The translations under genes and the position numbers were made by a program. A stretch of DNA of 64,000 nucleotides from positions 46,322 through 110,321 of the forward strand of contig JACNLA010000032.1 in assembly GCA_014381745.1 (NCBI GenBank). The letters are read 5' to 3'. This stretch comes from Actinomycetota bacterium (GTDB lineage Bacteria > Actinomycetota > Acidimicrobiia > Acidimicrobiales > MedAcidi-G1). Positions within the stretch are counted from its first letter, which is position 1. Each line of letters opens with the position of its first letter. Shown here piece after piece: positions 1-9,711 of the stretch. Under the pieces are notes generated by a model, which had not been told where the DNA came from, did no database searches, and saw only the letters and a list, made by a program, of their open reading frames with translations.

Positions 1-204
1 AACTACTACGAGGAGGCGGCTCTGTCGCTCACCGAGGCGGTTCCCGGAGCCCGTCAGGCCGAATCCTGGTTCGTGGGTCACACAGCTGCCGGCGACGTCA
101 TCCAGCGTGCCCGGGTGGTCATGAAGGAACAGGGTGCCAACTTCTACTTCTGGTACTACCTGCTACCCGCCACCCAGCACCACGACCCTGGGGACGAATC
201 ATGA
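1..204 (+). CDS. C-terminal end of an unidentified protein (partial)
   Basis: Frame 1 is open from the first base to a TGA at 202-204, giving the last 67 residues of a protein that starts outside the window. The tail is rich in aromatics (FYFWYYLLP) and ends in a polar segment (HHDPGDES). I do not recognise a family from this piece. The stop overlaps the ATG of the next gene by four bases (ATGA), so the two are probably translationally coupled in one transcript. The upstream part of the gene would be needed to name it. Confidence 0.75.
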   Translation, partial: NYYEEAALSLTEAVPGARQAESWFVGHTAAGDVIQRARVVMKEQGANFYFWYYLLPATQHHDPGDES

Positions 205-653
205 ACGACCTTCTTTCCCATGCAGGCGACGGTGACACGTCGCCGATCGAGCCCAGCCGGGAACAACTCAGGGTCCTGTTGGAGCTTGGCCATGAGGGCC
301 CAGTTCACATGGTGAACCTGCTCCGGTTCAGGGAGGTTGCGGAATACCCGGAGGGTTGGGACGGACCGACCGGGACGGGCGAGGAGGCGTATGCCCGCTA
401 CGGGCTGGTAGCCGTCGCACGGGTAGCGGACCTCGGCGGGTGTGTGGTCACGTTCGGTCCGGTAGAGGCCCTCGCCATCGGCCCCTCCGACTGTCGTTGG
501 GACCAGGTCGCCGTTATCGAGTATCCGGACATGAGGAGCTTCCTCGCGCTTACTGAGGATCCTGTCTACGTGGATGCGCTGGTCCACCGCAATGCCGGAC
601 TTGCCGAAACCCAGGTGCTCGCCGTGAACCCGATAGTCGGTAGGGCAACCTGA
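201..653 (+). CDS. DUF1330-type protein (dimeric ferredoxin-like fold)
   Basis: A 150-residue protein. Residues from about 35 onward show the pattern of DUF1330 proteins: HMVNLLRFRE, then AYARYG, a central GG, WDQVAVIEYPD, a DPVYVDALVHR segment and an AGL near the end. Family members fold as a small alpha/beta barrel and are mostly of unknown biochemical role. The first 30 residues are variable and the start at 201 rests on the ATGA overlap with the preceding gene. It lies 92 bases upstream of an acyl-CoA dehydrogenase that has its own ribosome binding site, so a shared transcript is possible but not shown. Confidence 0.8.
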   Translation: MNDLLSHAGDGDTSPIEPSREQLRVLLELGHEGPVHMVNLLRFREVAEYPEGWDGPTGTGEEAYARYGLVAVARVADLGGCVVTFGPVEALAIGPSDCRWDQVAVIEYPDMRSFLALTEDPVYVDALVHRNAGLAETQVLAVNPIVGRAT

Positions 654-731
654 GGTTGGCCGTCCTTCCCTGCGTTCGTGCTCGGGAGCGTGTCGGGTGG
701 TCGGCGACGGTACTGTTCGCGGGTTGCGACG

Positions 732-740
732 AAGGAGGGG
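732..740 (+). promoter_or_regulatory. Strong ribosome binding site
   Basis: AAGGAGGGG ends five bases before the ATG at 746 and sets the start of the acyl-CoA dehydrogenase rather than the upstream in-frame codons. Canonical Shine-Dalgarno sequences this strong are uncommon in the window. Confidence 0.7.
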
Positions 741-745
741 AGAGC

Positions 746-1903
746 ATGGCGACTGACCGGGAGTTGGCCGACGAGATAGTCGGGACCATCAGGGCCTGGA
801 TAGAACGCGATGTGGTTCCCAACGTGGCCCAGTTCGAGGCCGCCGATGAGTTCCCGCAGGCCATGTTCGACCAGATGTGCGAGTTCGGGCTGTTCGGTGC
901 GACCATCGCCGAGGAGTACGGCGGCCTGGGCCTCGACATAACCACCTACACGCGGATCATCGAGGAACTGTCCCGCGGCTACATGTCCCTGGCCGGCATC
1001 CTCAACACCCACAAGATCGCCGCAACCATGATCGGTCGTTTCGGTACCGACGAGCAGCGGCGACGCTTCCTGCCCCGGATGTGTGACGGCAGCTTCCGGG
1101 CGGCGTTCTCGCTCTCGGAACCGGATGCCGGAAGCGACACGGGCGCCATCCGTTGCCGGGCCGAACGTGACGGTGACGAGTGGGTCATCAACGGAACCAA
1201 GATGTGGGTCACCAACGGCATGCGCTCATCTCTGGTGATGCTGTTGGCACGCACGCCCGACGACCGCATCACCTGCTTCCTCGTCGAGAAGGACCCCGGC
1301 GAGTCCTTCGAGGGCATCACCGTTTCAAAAAAAATCGACAAGCTCGGCTACCGCGGCCTCGAGACGGTCGAGATGTCCTACGTCGACCACCGTGTTCCGC
1401 ACACCAATCTGCTCGGCGGAGACGAGGGCCTCGGCCACGGGCGCGGCTACGCCCTCTCTGCCCTTGAACTTGGGCGCATCAACGTGGCCGCCCGTGCGGT
1501 CGGCGTCGCCCAGGCGGCATTCGAGGCCGCCATCGCCTATGCCCAGCAGCGAGAGACATTTGGCAAGCCGATAGTTCAACATCAGGCCATCTCGTTCATG
1601 CTGGCCGAGATGGCCACCAAGTTGCAGGCTGCACGCCTGTTGACCTACGACGCTGCCCGCCTGGCCGACGCGGGGGAGCGCGTCGACGTCGAGGCCGGTA
1701 TGGCCAAGCTGTTCGCCTCCGAGGCAGCATTCGAGATAGCCACCGACGCCATGCGCATCCACGGCGGCAACGGCTACACGACAGAGTTCCCCGTGGAGCG
1801 GTACTTCCGCGACACACCCCTGATGATCATCGGTGAGGGGACAAGTGAGATCCAGAAAATGGTGATAGCGCGTAACCTCGTCGACCGATACCCCGTGGAG
1901 TGA
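746..1903 (+). CDS. Acyl-CoA dehydrogenase
   Basis: A 385-residue FAD-dependent acyl-CoA dehydrogenase, the usual length for the family. It would introduce the alpha,beta double bond into an acyl-CoA thioester and pass electrons to ETF. The substrate/FAD motif FSLSEPDAGSDTGA is near residues 119-132, KMWVTNG near 152, and the C-terminal GEGTSEIQ, whose first Glu (about residue 364) is the usual catalytic base, is present. An open frame extends back to 656, but the ATG at 746 is preceded at correct distance by AAGGAGGGG (732-740), which decides the start. The stop overlaps the ATG of the next gene by one base. Chain-length specificity cannot be read from the sequence. Confidence 0.92.
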   Translation: MATDRELADEIVGTIRAWIERDVVPNVAQFEAADEFPQAMFDQMCEFGLFGATIAEEYGGLGLDITTYTRIIEELSRGYMSLAGILNTHKIAATMIGRFGTDEQRRRFLPRMCDGSFRAAFSLSEPDAGSDTGAIRCRAERDGDEWVINGTKMWVTNGMRSSLVMLLARTPDDRITCFLVEKDPGESFEGITVSKKIDKLGYRGLETVEMSYVDHRVPHTNLLGGDEGLGHGRGYALSALELGRINVAARAVGVAQAAFEAAIAYAQQRETFGKPIVQHQAISFMLAEMATKLQAARLLTYDAARLADAGERVDVEAGMAKLFASEAAFEIATDAMRIHGGNGYTTEFPVERYFRDTPLMIIGEGTSEIQKMVIARNLVDRYPVE

Positions 1904-4161
1904 TGATGAACCAGACCCAGACCGGCACCTCGATTCTCGGCAACGCCGTACTAAGACGCGAGGACGACACGCTGTTGCGCGGCAGGGGCGAATACGTCGG
2001 GAACGTGGCTCTCGAGGGAGCCCTCCACGCCCACTTTGTCCGTTCGACTGCGGCCCATGGCGAGATCCTCTCGGTGGACGTGTCCGACGCCCTTTCAATG
2101 CCCGGCGTGGTTGCCGTCTACACGGCAGCCGACATCGGCCTTGACGATCGTCAGCCACCAAAGGGCTTCTACCCGTCCGAGATGGCACGTCCCTACATGG
2201 CACGGGACCGGGTCCGTTTCGTCGGAGAACCGGTGGCTGTGGTACTGGCCGAAACCGCCTATCAGGCGGCCGATGCGGCCGAGGCGATCTGGGCCGACAT
2301 TCAGCCGCTGCCCGCCGTGGTCGACCTGGACGATGCCCTGGCCGGCGACACCGTCCTGTTCCCCGAGCTGGGTCACAACCTGGTCTGGGAGATCCCCGCC
2401 GCCGAGTCCGTCGACTTCTCCACCTGCGAAGCGGTCGTGGAGGCCGACCTGGTCAACAGCCGTGTGGCGGCCGTGTCCATCGAGCCACGTGTCGCCGCAG
2501 CCGTGTTCGAAGATGGTCGTGTCACCTGCTGGGCCAGCTCACAGGGAGGCCACAACTACCGTGATGACGTAGCCAGGGCTCTTGGACTCGAGCAGTCAGA
2601 CGTGAGGGTCCAGGTGAAGGACATCGGCGGTGGCTTCGGTGCCAAGGGAATGGTCTCCGAGGAGGAGATCATGGTGGCGCAGTTGGCGCGCCTCACAGAC
2701 CGGCCGGTTCGCTGGACCGAGAGCCGCACCGAGAACCTGATTGGCTACGTCCACGGACGGGCCCAGAACCAGCGGGTCACCATGGGCGGAACCCGCGACG
2801 GACGCATCACCTCGTACCGGCTCGAGGTGGTTCAGGACTGTGGCGCCTACCCCAAGTGGGGGCCGTTCCTGCCCGAGTTCACACGGCAGCTGGCCTGTGG
2901 GGTCTATGACATCGCAGAGGTGGAGTTCTCGGCCAGGTCGGTTGCGACCACAACCGCACCTCTGTGCGCCTACCGCGGAGCCGGTCGTCCAGAGGCGACC
3001 GCTGCGGTGGAGCGTGCGGTCGACATGTTTGCAGCCGAGATCGGCATGGATCCGGCCGAGGTGCGGCGCATCAACCTGATTCCCGCCGATGCCTTCCCGT
3101 TCACCACCAGAACCGGTACGTCTTATGACTCAGGTGAGTACGAGGCGGCTCTGGATGCCGCTCTTGAGGCCGCCGACTACGACTCGCTGAGGGCCGAACA
3201 GCAGCGTCGCCGCGCGGTTGGTGACCGCCACCAGATGGGAATAGGTGTCGCCACCTACGTCGAGATCACCGGCTTCGGCGGAAGCGAGTACGGCGAGGTC
3301 CGTCTGCGGCCCGACGGGACCTTCCTTGCAATCACGGGCTCCACGCCGATCGGGACCGGCCACGTCACAACGTGGGCGATGCTTGTCGCCGACCGACTGG
3401 GTGTCCCGATGGACCAGGTTGAGGTCTTCCACGGCGATACCGACATCGTCCCCTCGGGGGACACCACCGGCGGGTCAAGGTCGGTGCAGTTGGCCGGTTC
3501 GGCAATGGCCGACGCCTCCGAGAAGCTTGTCGAGGTTGCCCGCCAGGCCGCCGCCGACCAGTTGGAGGCGGCGGTGGCCGACATCGTCCTGGACGACGGA
3601 ACCTTCCACGTGGCCGGCACCCCGGCAGTCGGCAGATCATGGACCGACCTGGCAGGTGCCTCAGACCAGGTACTCACCGGAGTCTCTGACCACGAGCAGC
3701 AGGGTGCGACGTTCCCGTTTGGAACCCACATCGTTGTCGCCGAGGTAGACACCGAAACGGGCCATGTCGTCATTGACCGCATCGTCGCCGTCGACGACGC
3801 CGGCACCCTGGTCAACCCGCTTCTGGCGGCCGGCCAGATCCACGGCGGCCTAGCCCAGGGGGTCGCCCAGGCCCTTATGGAGGAGTTCAGCTACGACGAG
3901 GACGGCAACCCCCAGACCACCAACCTGGCCGACTACTCGGCTGTGTCGATGATGGAGGTACCCAGCTACGAGCGGACCTTCACGCAGACGCCGTCACCTC
4001 GCAACCCGCTGGGCGCCAAGGGCATAGGCGAGTCCGGAAGCATCGGATCAACAGCTGCTGTGCAGAGCGCGGTCGTCGACGCCGTGTCGCATCTGGGCAT
4101 CAGGCACATCGACATGCCGCTCACACCCGAGAGGGTCTGGCGGGCCATCCAGACGGCCTGA
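1903..4161 (+). CDS. Molybdopterin-binding large subunit, xanthine dehydrogenase / CoxL form II family
   Basis: A 752-residue molybdenum hydroxylase large subunit. Landmarks are an N-terminal aldehyde oxidase a/b hammerhead domain (about 15-130), GGGFGAKG near residue 241, AYRGAGRPE near 355, and a C-terminal GIGESGSIG near 706 that carries the catalytic Glu. AYRGAGR is the signature of form II (CoxL-like) proteins; true aerobic CO dehydrogenases carry AYxCSFR. It should therefore be a hydroxylase or dehydrogenase of unknown aldehyde or heterocycle substrate rather than a CO oxidase. The FAD-binding medium and 2Fe-2S small subunits expected for such enzymes are not in the flanking genes. Starts are possible at GTG 1900, ATG 1903 and ATG 1906; 1903 gives a one-base stop/start overlap with the dehydrogenase. 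Confidence 0.9.
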   Translation: MMNQTQTGTSILGNAVLRREDDTLLRGRGEYVGNVALEGALHAHFVRSTAAHGEILSVDVSDALSMPGVVAVYTAADIGLDDRQPPKGFYPSEMARPYMARDRVRFVGEPVAVVLAETAYQAADAAEAIWADIQPLPAVVDLDDALAGDTVLFPELGHNLVWEIPAAESVDFSTCEAVVEADLVNSRVAAVSIEPRVAAAVFEDGRVTCWASSQGGHNYRDDVARALGLEQSDVRVQVKDIGGGFGAKGMVSEEEIMVAQLARLTDRPVRWTESRTENLIGYVHGRAQNQRVTMGGTRDGRITSYRLEVVQDCGAYPKWGPFLPEFTRQLACGVYDIAEVEFSARSVATTTAPLCAYRGAGRPEATAAVERAVDMFAAEIGMDPAEVRRINLIPADAFPFTTRTGTSYDSGEYEAALDAALEAADYDSLRAEQQRRRAVGDRHQMGIGVATYVEITGFGGSEYGEVRLRPDGTFLAITGSTPIGTGHVTTWAMLVADRLGVPMDQVEVFHGDTDIVPSGDTTGGSRSVQLAGSAMADASEKLVEVARQAAADQLEAAVADIVLDDGTFHVAGTPAVGRSWTDLAGASDQVLTGVSDHEQQGATFPFGTHIVVAEVDTETGHVVIDRIVAVDDAGTLVNPLLAAGQIHGGLAQGVAQALMEEFSYDEDGNPQTTNLADYSAVSMMEVPSYERTFTQTPSPRNPLGAKGIGESGSIGSTAAVQSAVVDAVSHLGIRHIDMPLTPERVWRAIQTA

Positions 4162-4197
4162 CCCGTTGAGGTCGGTAGCAGGACAGGCACCAACCCT

Positions 4198-5373
4198 GTG
4201 AACGAGCCGCGACGGTTCCTGGTCGAGCGTCTTCGCGAATTCGGGATCACCGTCTTTGCCGAGATGTCGGCCCTTGCGGACCGGACCGGTGCCATCAACC
4301 TTGGTCAGGGGTTTCCCGACTCCGACGGACCTGAGGAGGTCCGCGAGGCAGCCGTGGCTGCCATCCGAGCAGGCCACAACCAGTACCCGCCGGGTCGCGG
4401 AATCCTGTCTCTGCGTCAGGCGGTCGCCGACCACCAGAGGCGCTTCTATGGCATCGACCTGGACCCCGAGGCCGAGGTGCTCATCACCGCCGGAGCGTCA
4501 GAGGCGATAGCCGCAGCGATGCTTGCCCTCGTCGAACCCGGCGACGAGGTCATCATGTTCGAGCCCTACTTCGACCACTACGCCACGTCGGTCGTACTGG
4601 CAGGCGGGCACCGTCACGTGGTTGCGCTGCGCGAGCCGGATCTCTCGTTCGACGTGGCCGAGCTGGAAGCCGCGGTCGGGCCACGCACCCGCCTGATCCT
4701 CGTCAACACCCCCCACAATCCTTCCGGCAAGGTGTTCAGTGCCCACGAAATGGAACAGATTGCACGGGTGGCCGTCGAGCACAACCTGCTTGTCATCACC
4801 GACGAGGTGTACGAGCACCTCATCTACGACGGAGGCAGCCACATCCCGTTGGCGACCCTGCCGGGAATGTGGGAGCGCACCCTCACCATCTCGTCGGCAG
4901 GTAAGTCCTTCGGTTTCACCGGCTGGAAGGTCGGCTGGGCGAGCGGACCCGAGGCGATGGTGTCGGCCCTGCTGACGGCCAAGCAGTCGCTCACCTATGT
5001 GAGCGGGGGGCCCTTCCAGCACGCCCTCGTAACGGCGCTGGAACTGGGCGACGACTACTTCACACAACTTGCTGACGACCTCGAGGCAAAGCGTGACCTT
5101 CTCAGCGAGGGACTGCGCAGTGCGGGCTTCGGGGTCTTTCCAACGGCGGGCACCTACTTCGTGACGGCCGACATCCGACCCCTTGGTGCCGAGGACGGGG
5201 TGGAATTCTGCATGTCGATGCCGGAACGTTGTGGCGTTGTGGCTGTTCCCAGCGTCGTGTTCTATGACAACGAGGATGCCGGCCGACATCTCATCCGGTT
5301 CGCCTTCTGCAAGAGGCCTGAGGTGCTCGCCGAGGCTGCAGAACGGCTGGCAGGCATGGGAGGGTCCTCCTGA
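4198..5373 (+). CDS. Class I/II pyridoxal-phosphate aminotransferase (DapC / kynurenine-glutamine transaminase type)
   Basis: A 391-residue fold-type I aminotransferase starting at GTG 4198. It has [13 protein letters not shown] near residue 31, NQYPPGRG near 61, NTPHNPSGK near 170, and the Schiff-base lysine in [13 protein letters not shown] (about residue 236). This subgroup includes the actinobacterial N-succinyldiaminopimelate aminotransferase DapC, and also glutamine transaminase K and methionine aminotransferase, which sequence alone does not separate well. The gene overlaps by one base a nitrilase-superfamily amidase resembling omega-amidase. That pairing is typical of glutamine-dependent transamination, where the amidase removes the alpha-ketoglutaramate by-product. 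The neighbour therefore favours glutamine transamination over lysine biosynthesis, but this is inference. Confidence 0.88.
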   Translation: MNEPRRFLVERLREFGITVFAEMSALADRTGAINLGQGFPDSDGPEEVREAAVAAIRAGHNQYPPGRGILSLRQAVADHQRRFYGIDLDPEAEVLITAGASEAIAAAMLALVEPGDEVIMFEPYFDHYATSVVLAGGHRHVVALREPDLSFDVAELEAAVGPRTRLILVNTPHNPSGKVFSAHEMEQIARVAVEHNLLVITDEVYEHLIYDGGSHIPLATLPGMWERTLTISSAGKSFGFTGWKVGWASGPEAMVSALLTAKQSLTYVSGGPFQHALVTALELGDDYFTQLADDLEAKRDLLSEGLRSAGFGVFPTAGTYFVTADIRPLGAEDGVEFCMSMPERCGVVAVPSVVFYDNEDAGRHLIRFAFCKRPEVLAEAAERLAGMGGSS

Positions 5374-6140
5374 TGAAGGTTGCAGCAGTCCAACACGACG
5401 TGGTCTGGGAGGATCGTGTCGCCAACCACGCGCACCTCGCGGACCTGATCGCAGGCGCGGCAGCCGAGGGCGCCAACCTCGTTGTCCTGACCGAGATGTT
5501 CCCTGTCGGGTTCTCGATGGCCGCCGAACGCATTGCGGAACCGCCGGACGGACCGAGCATCGGGTTCCTTGTCCAACAGGCCGAGGAGCACGGTCTCTGG
5601 GCCGCCGGATCGGTGCCTGTGAGGGACGAGCCTGAGTTGATGCCGGTGAACCGGTTCGTCCTGGCCGGCCCCGATGGCACCCTCCACCACTACGACAAGA
5701 TGTATCCGTTCACCTATGCCGGAGAGCGTGACCACTACCGGCCGGGTGACAGGCCGGTAACCGTGACCATCGAGGGCGTCCGTGTAAGCCTCTTCGTCTG
5801 CTACGACCTGCGCTTCTCTGAGGCTTTCTGGGACGTCGCCGAAACGACGGATCTGTACCTGGTTCCAGCCAACTGGCCTTCAAGTCGACGTGAGCACTGG
5901 ATGACGCTGTTGCGTGCGAGGGCTATCGAGAACCAGGCCTATGTGGTTGGGGTGAACCGTGTCGGAGAGGACCCACGGTTCTCCTATTCCGGTGACAGCC
6001 TCATCGTTGACCCTTTGGGAGAGGTTCTGGCTGACGCAGAACCGGGCGAAGAGGCCGTGCTCCTGGCCGATGTGGATCCGTCACTGGTTGCAGAGGTACG
6101 CGCCGAGTTTCCGTTCCTCCAGGATCGTCGGGGGAGATGA
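5373..6140 (+). CDS. Carbon-nitrogen hydrolase, omega-amidase-like
   Basis: A 255-residue nitrilase-superfamily protein with the complete Glu-Lys-Cys triad: Glu in LTEMF (about residue 41), Lys in YDKMYPF (about 109) and Cys in FVCYDLRF (about 143). YDKMYPFTYAGE and the single-domain length fit the Nit2/YafV omega-amidase branch, which hydrolyses alpha-ketoglutaramate or alpha-ketosuccinamate to the 2-oxoacid and ammonia. It starts inside the stop of the aminotransferase (TGATG) and its own stop overlaps the next gene (ATGA), so all three are probably co-translated. Another amide substrate within the superfamily cannot be excluded. Confidence 0.85.
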   Translation: MKVAAVQHDVVWEDRVANHAHLADLIAGAAAEGANLVVLTEMFPVGFSMAAERIAEPPDGPSIGFLVQQAEEHGLWAAGSVPVRDEPELMPVNRFVLAGPDGTLHHYDKMYPFTYAGERDHYRPGDRPVTVTIEGVRVSLFVCYDLRFSEAFWDVAETTDLYLVPANWPSSRREHWMTLLRARAIENQAYVVGVNRVGEDPRFSYSGDSLIVDPLGEVLADAEPGEEAVLLADVDPSLVAEVRAEFPFLQDRRGR

Positions 6141-7147
6141 GCGGCCCCGAAATCCTGAAGCGGGCACGGCTCCTGGTGGAGCCGGTCATGGAAGGGGCTG
6201 TCGATGGTCTCTGTTCCGAGTTGGGTCTGCCGGCCCGGTATCACCTCGGCTGGGCGGAGGCCGACGGCTCTCCGTCGGCGGTAGGGGCCGGAAAGGGGCT
6301 CCGGCCCGCCTTGGCGGTGCTGTCCGCCGAGGCCGTTGGTGCCCCGGGCGAGGTCGCCGTTCCGGGGGCTGTAGCCGTCGAGCTGGTCCACAATTTCTCG
6401 TTGATCCACGACGACATCATCGATGGCGACGTGGAGCGGCGGCACAGGGCCACCGTCTGGGCGGCATTCGGCACCGACGACGCCATCATCTCCGGTGACG
6501 CACTCCACAACCTGGCCTTCCAGGTCCTGCTGGCGGATCCCACCTCTGAGCGGGTCGCCGCAACTGTCCGCCTGGCTCGGGCCACCTCGGCGATGCTGGC
6601 CGGGCAGGCCGCCGACATGGCCTTCGACGACCTGCCGGTTGTCGGCTTTGATGACTGCCTGTCAATGGAGGCAGACAAGACGGGTGCCCTCCTGGGTTGT
6701 GCAGCGTCAATCGGTGCCGTGCTGGCCGGCGCAACGGAGACAACCGTTGAGGCACTCGACTCCTTTGGACAAGAGCTCGGTGTGGCCTTCCAGGCCGTCG
6801 ATGACGTCCTCGGCATCTGGGGTAATCCGGAGGTGACGGGTAAGGCAGCAGGAAACGATCTGAGGGAGCGCAAGAAGTCGATGCCGGTTGCAGTGGTTCT
6901 TTCCGGCGGTGCGACCGGGGCGGCCGACCTTGCCGACATCTACAACAAGCCCGGCGATCTCACCGATGACGACGTTGCCAGGGCGACTGCGATCATCGAG
7001 GCTGCCGGTGGCAGGGAGCGCACCGAGGCCGAGGCGGCCAGCCGGCTTGAATCCGCCCTCGACTCGCTGGACGCCCTGGCGATGCCTTCTGAGGTTGACG
7101 CCGAGATACGTGGCCTTGCCTGCTTCGCCGTGGAGCGCAGCTTCTAG
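6137..7147 (+). CDS. Polyprenyl (geranylgeranyl-type) diphosphate synthase
   Basis: A 336-residue trans-isoprenyl diphosphate synthase. The first aspartate-rich motif reads HDDIIDGD (first Asp about residue 92) and the second FQAVDDVLGIWGN (about residue 222); KGLRPAL and the lysine in EADKTGALL are also conserved. These residues bind the Mg-diphosphates of IPP and the allylic primer, so the enzyme should make a C15-C20 or longer prenyl diphosphate for quinones, carotenoids or lipid carriers. Product length is not predictable by eye. The gene overlaps the amidase by four bases and ends 14 bases from the convergent helicase gene. No carotenoid or menaquinone gene is adjacent. Confidence 0.88.
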   Translation: MSGPEILKRARLLVEPVMEGAVDGLCSELGLPARYHLGWAEADGSPSAVGAGKGLRPALAVLSAEAVGAPGEVAVPGAVAVELVHNFSLIHDDIIDGDVERRHRATVWAAFGTDDAIISGDALHNLAFQVLLADPTSERVAATVRLARATSAMLAGQAADMAFDDLPVVGFDDCLSMEADKTGALLGCAASIGAVLAGATETTVEALDSFGQELGVAFQAVDDVLGIWGNPEVTGKAAGNDLRERKKSMPVAVVLSGGATGAADLADIYNKPGDLTDDDVARATAIIEAAGGRERTEAEAASRLESALDSLDALAMPSEVDAEIRGLACFAVERSF

Positions 7148-7161
7148 GAGTCAGGACAGGG

Positions 7162-9711
7162 TCAGAGGCGCCGGATGGTGGCAAGCGCGACCACCGCCCG
7201 CCCCTCTTCACGCGATGCGGCGAGGTCAACCCGGCCTTCCAGCACCCACTCGTTGAAGCCGTCGGGGTCTGCGATGGTCTGTGTGACAGCCCAGCCATCG
7301 TTGCCGGAATCGTCAAGCACGAAGAACTCGCCACCCCTTGCGTGGCTGTCTGTCGGCATCACCGGGTGGTCGTCCCAGTAGGGGCCGATCGCCTCCCTTA
7401 TGGCATCAGGAGTCCAGGAGGCATCACCCGCTGAGGGCACCTCGGCAAGGTTCTCGGTGGCCTCGCCGCTGCGTCGGGACAGCAGCTGCACCCACCGGAA
7501 GACCTCGTTGCGGACCATCACGCGAAAGGCCCTCACCGACGTGGTCACGTCGGGGCGTTCGGGTTCGGCGCCCTCAACCGGAGCGGTGTCATCGGGGTCG
7601 GGGTTGCGCAGCTTCTCCCACTCGTCGATGAGGCTGGAGTCGACCTGGCGCACGGTTTCTCCCAGCCAGGCCTCCAGATCCCTCAGGGCCTCGGTCTTCT
7701 CCTCGTCTGGAACGTTCTGGACGACCGCCTTGTAGGCCTGGGTCAGGTAGCGCAGCACGACCCCCTCGGAGCGCTTGAGCCCGTGGTGCTCCACGTACTG
7801 CCTGAAGTTGAAACCCAGCTCGTACATCTCGCGGGCGATCGACTTGGGCTGGACGTTCTCGTCGCCGACCCACGGGTGGTGGCTGCGGAACACGTCGAAC
7901 GTGCCGTAGAGGAACTCGGCCAGGGGGCGGGGAGGCCTCACCTCGTTGAGGCGCTCCATGCGCTCCTCGTACTCGACGCCCTCCATCTTGAGCCGGTTCA
8001 CCAGCTCCGTCTTGAGCCGATTCACCTGAGCGGCCAGGATCACCCCGGGGTTCTCGAGCACCGACTCGACCACGGAAAGGACATCCAGGGCGTGCTGTTC
8101 GGGTGACGAGTCGGGCCCGTCGTCCCCAAGTTCGGGGATCACCTCGAGGGCGAACAGTGAGAGCGGCTGGTGGAGGGCGAAGTCATCCTGAAGGTCAACG
8201 CCGATGCGGACCAGTCGGCCCTCATCGTCAGGTTCATCCAGTTCCTCGACGATGCCGGCATCCCGCAGCGAGCGGTATACGCCGATCGCCCGGCGTATGT
8301 GCTGGCGTTGACGCTTGCGCGGTTCGTGATTGTCGGTGAGCAGCCGTCGCAGGTCGGCGCCACCGTTGCCGGGCCGTGACAGCACGTTTAGGACCATCTG
8401 GTGGGTCACGTCGAAGCTGGAGTCGAGGGGCTCCGGGTCGCCCGTCAGCATCTTCTGGAAGGTCTCCTCATTCCAGTGCGCGTAGCCGCGTTCCGGTGGC
8501 TTTTTCTTTACCAACTTCTTCTTGCGGGACGGGTCGGCCGCCACCTTGGCTTCGGCTCGGCGGTTCTCGATCCAGTGGATGGGTGCCTGGGCCCAGACGT
8601 GCCCTTCGTCGTCAAAACCACGGCGTCCCGCCCGCCCGGCGACCTGAGCGAACTCACGGTTTGAGAGCAGACGGGTGGTGGAGCCGTCGTACTTGCACAG
8701 CTGGGTGAACAGGACCGTCCGGATCGGCACGTTCACTCCGACGCCGAGCGTGTCGGTTCCACAGATCAGCTTCAGCAAGCCTGCCTGGGCCAACTTCTCG
8801 ATGAGCAGCCTGTAGCGGGGGAGCAGGCCGGCATGGTGCAGGCCTATCCCGTGGCCGATGAAACGACGCAGGTCCTTGCCGATTGGCGTGTCGAAGCGAA
8901 ATCCGCCCACTGCCTCACGGATCTGGACCTTTTCCTCCTTGGTTACAACGTCCAGACTGCACAGGTCCTGGGCCTTGTCGGTGGCGGCCTTCTGTGTGAA
9001 GTGCACGATGTAGATCGGTGCCCGGTCCGAGTCCACCAACTCGGTGATGGACTCGTGCAGGGGGGTCTCCCGGTACTCGAACGTGAGGGGTACCGGTCGT
9101 TGTGAGCCGGCGACGGTAACCGTGGGTCTGCCGGTTCGTTCTGACAGGTCCGTCTCGAACCGGGTGGTGGGTCCCAGGGTCGCTGACATGAGCAGGAACT
9201 GCGTGTCGGTCAACTCCAGCAGGGGGACCTGCCATGCCCAGCCACGTTGCGGGTCGGCGTAGTAGTGGAACTCGTCGGCGACGACGAGGCCGACATCGCA
9301 CGACGGGCCTTCTCGCAGCGCCCTGTGGGCCAGGATCTCGGCGGTGCAGGCGATGATCGGCGCCCCCGGGTTGACCGAGGCGTCGCCGGTGACCATTCCG
9401 ACGTTATCTGAGCCGAAGTCGCGGGCCAGAGCGAAGAACTTCTCGCTCACGAGGGCCTTGATGGGTGCCGTGTAGACGCTGCGTTCACCCCGTGCCAGGG
9501 CAGCTGCGTGGGCTGCGGTTGCCACCAGCGACTTCCCCGAGCCGGTGGGGGTGGCCAGGATTACGTGGTTTCCGGCCAGCAACTCCAGGATCGCCTCTTC
9601 CTGGGCCGGGTACAGCTCAAGCCCTGCCTCGGTGGTCCATGCCACGAACCCCTCCAGCAACTCGTCGGGGTCAGGGCCCCCAGGCAACCGATCAAGAAGA
9701 CTGGCGCTCAT
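7162..9711 (-). CDS. DEAD/DEAH-box helicase with C-terminal DUF3516
   Basis: An 849-residue superfamily 2 helicase. Walker A is ATPTGSGKS (about residues 53-61), Walker B is VVADEFHYYAD, motif III is LMSATL and motif VI is QVAGRAGRRG. The C-terminal half (PLSLFALEVIPELG, RPPRPLAEFLYGTFD, GFNFRQYVEHHGLKRSEG) matches the DUF3516 region of actinobacterial helicases related to HelY/Ski2. It could act on RNA or branched DNA; its role is uncharacterised. The open frame extends to 9939, but the ATG at 9711 overlaps the glycosylase stop by four bases, and the residues upstream of it are glycosylase coding sequence in another frame. Order on the minus strand is glycosylase then helicase, probably one transcript. 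Confidence 0.9.
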   Translation of the reverse strand: MSASLLDRLPGGPDPDELLEGFVAWTTEAGLELYPAQEEAILELLAGNHVILATPTGSGKSLVATAAHAAALARGERSVYTAPIKALVSEKFFALARDFGSDNVGMVTGDASVNPGAPIIACTAEILAHRALREGPSCDVGLVVADEFHYYADPQRGWAWQVPLLELTDTQFLLMSATLGPTTRFETDLSERTGRPTVTVAGSQRPVPLTFEYRETPLHESITELVDSDRAPIYIVHFTQKAATDKAQDLCSLDVVTKEEKVQIREAVGGFRFDTPIGKDLRRFIGHGIGLHHAGLLPRYRLLIEKLAQAGLLKLICGTDTLGVGVNVPIRTVLFTQLCKYDGSTTRLLSNREFAQVAGRAGRRGFDDEGHVWAQAPIHWIENRRAEAKVAADPSRKKKLVKKKPPERGYAHWNEETFQKMLTGDPEPLDSSFDVTHQMVLNVLSRPGNGGADLRRLLTDNHEPRKRQRQHIRRAIGVYRSLRDAGIVEELDEPDDEGRLVRIGVDLQDDFALHQPLSLFALEVIPELGDDGPDSSPEQHALDVLSVVESVLENPGVILAAQVNRLKTELVNRLKMEGVEYEERMERLNEVRPPRPLAEFLYGTFDVFRSHHPWVGDENVQPKSIAREMYELGFNFRQYVEHHGLKRSEGVVLRYLTQAYKAVVQNVPDEEKTEALRDLEAWLGETVRQVDSSLIDEWEKLRNPDPDDTAPVEGAEPERPDVTTSVRAFRVMVRNEVFRWVQLLSRRSGEATENLAEVPSAGDASWTPDAIREAIGPYWDDHPVMPTDSHARGGEFFVLDDSGNDGWAVTQTIADPDGFNEWVLEGRVDLAASREEGRAVVALATIRRL

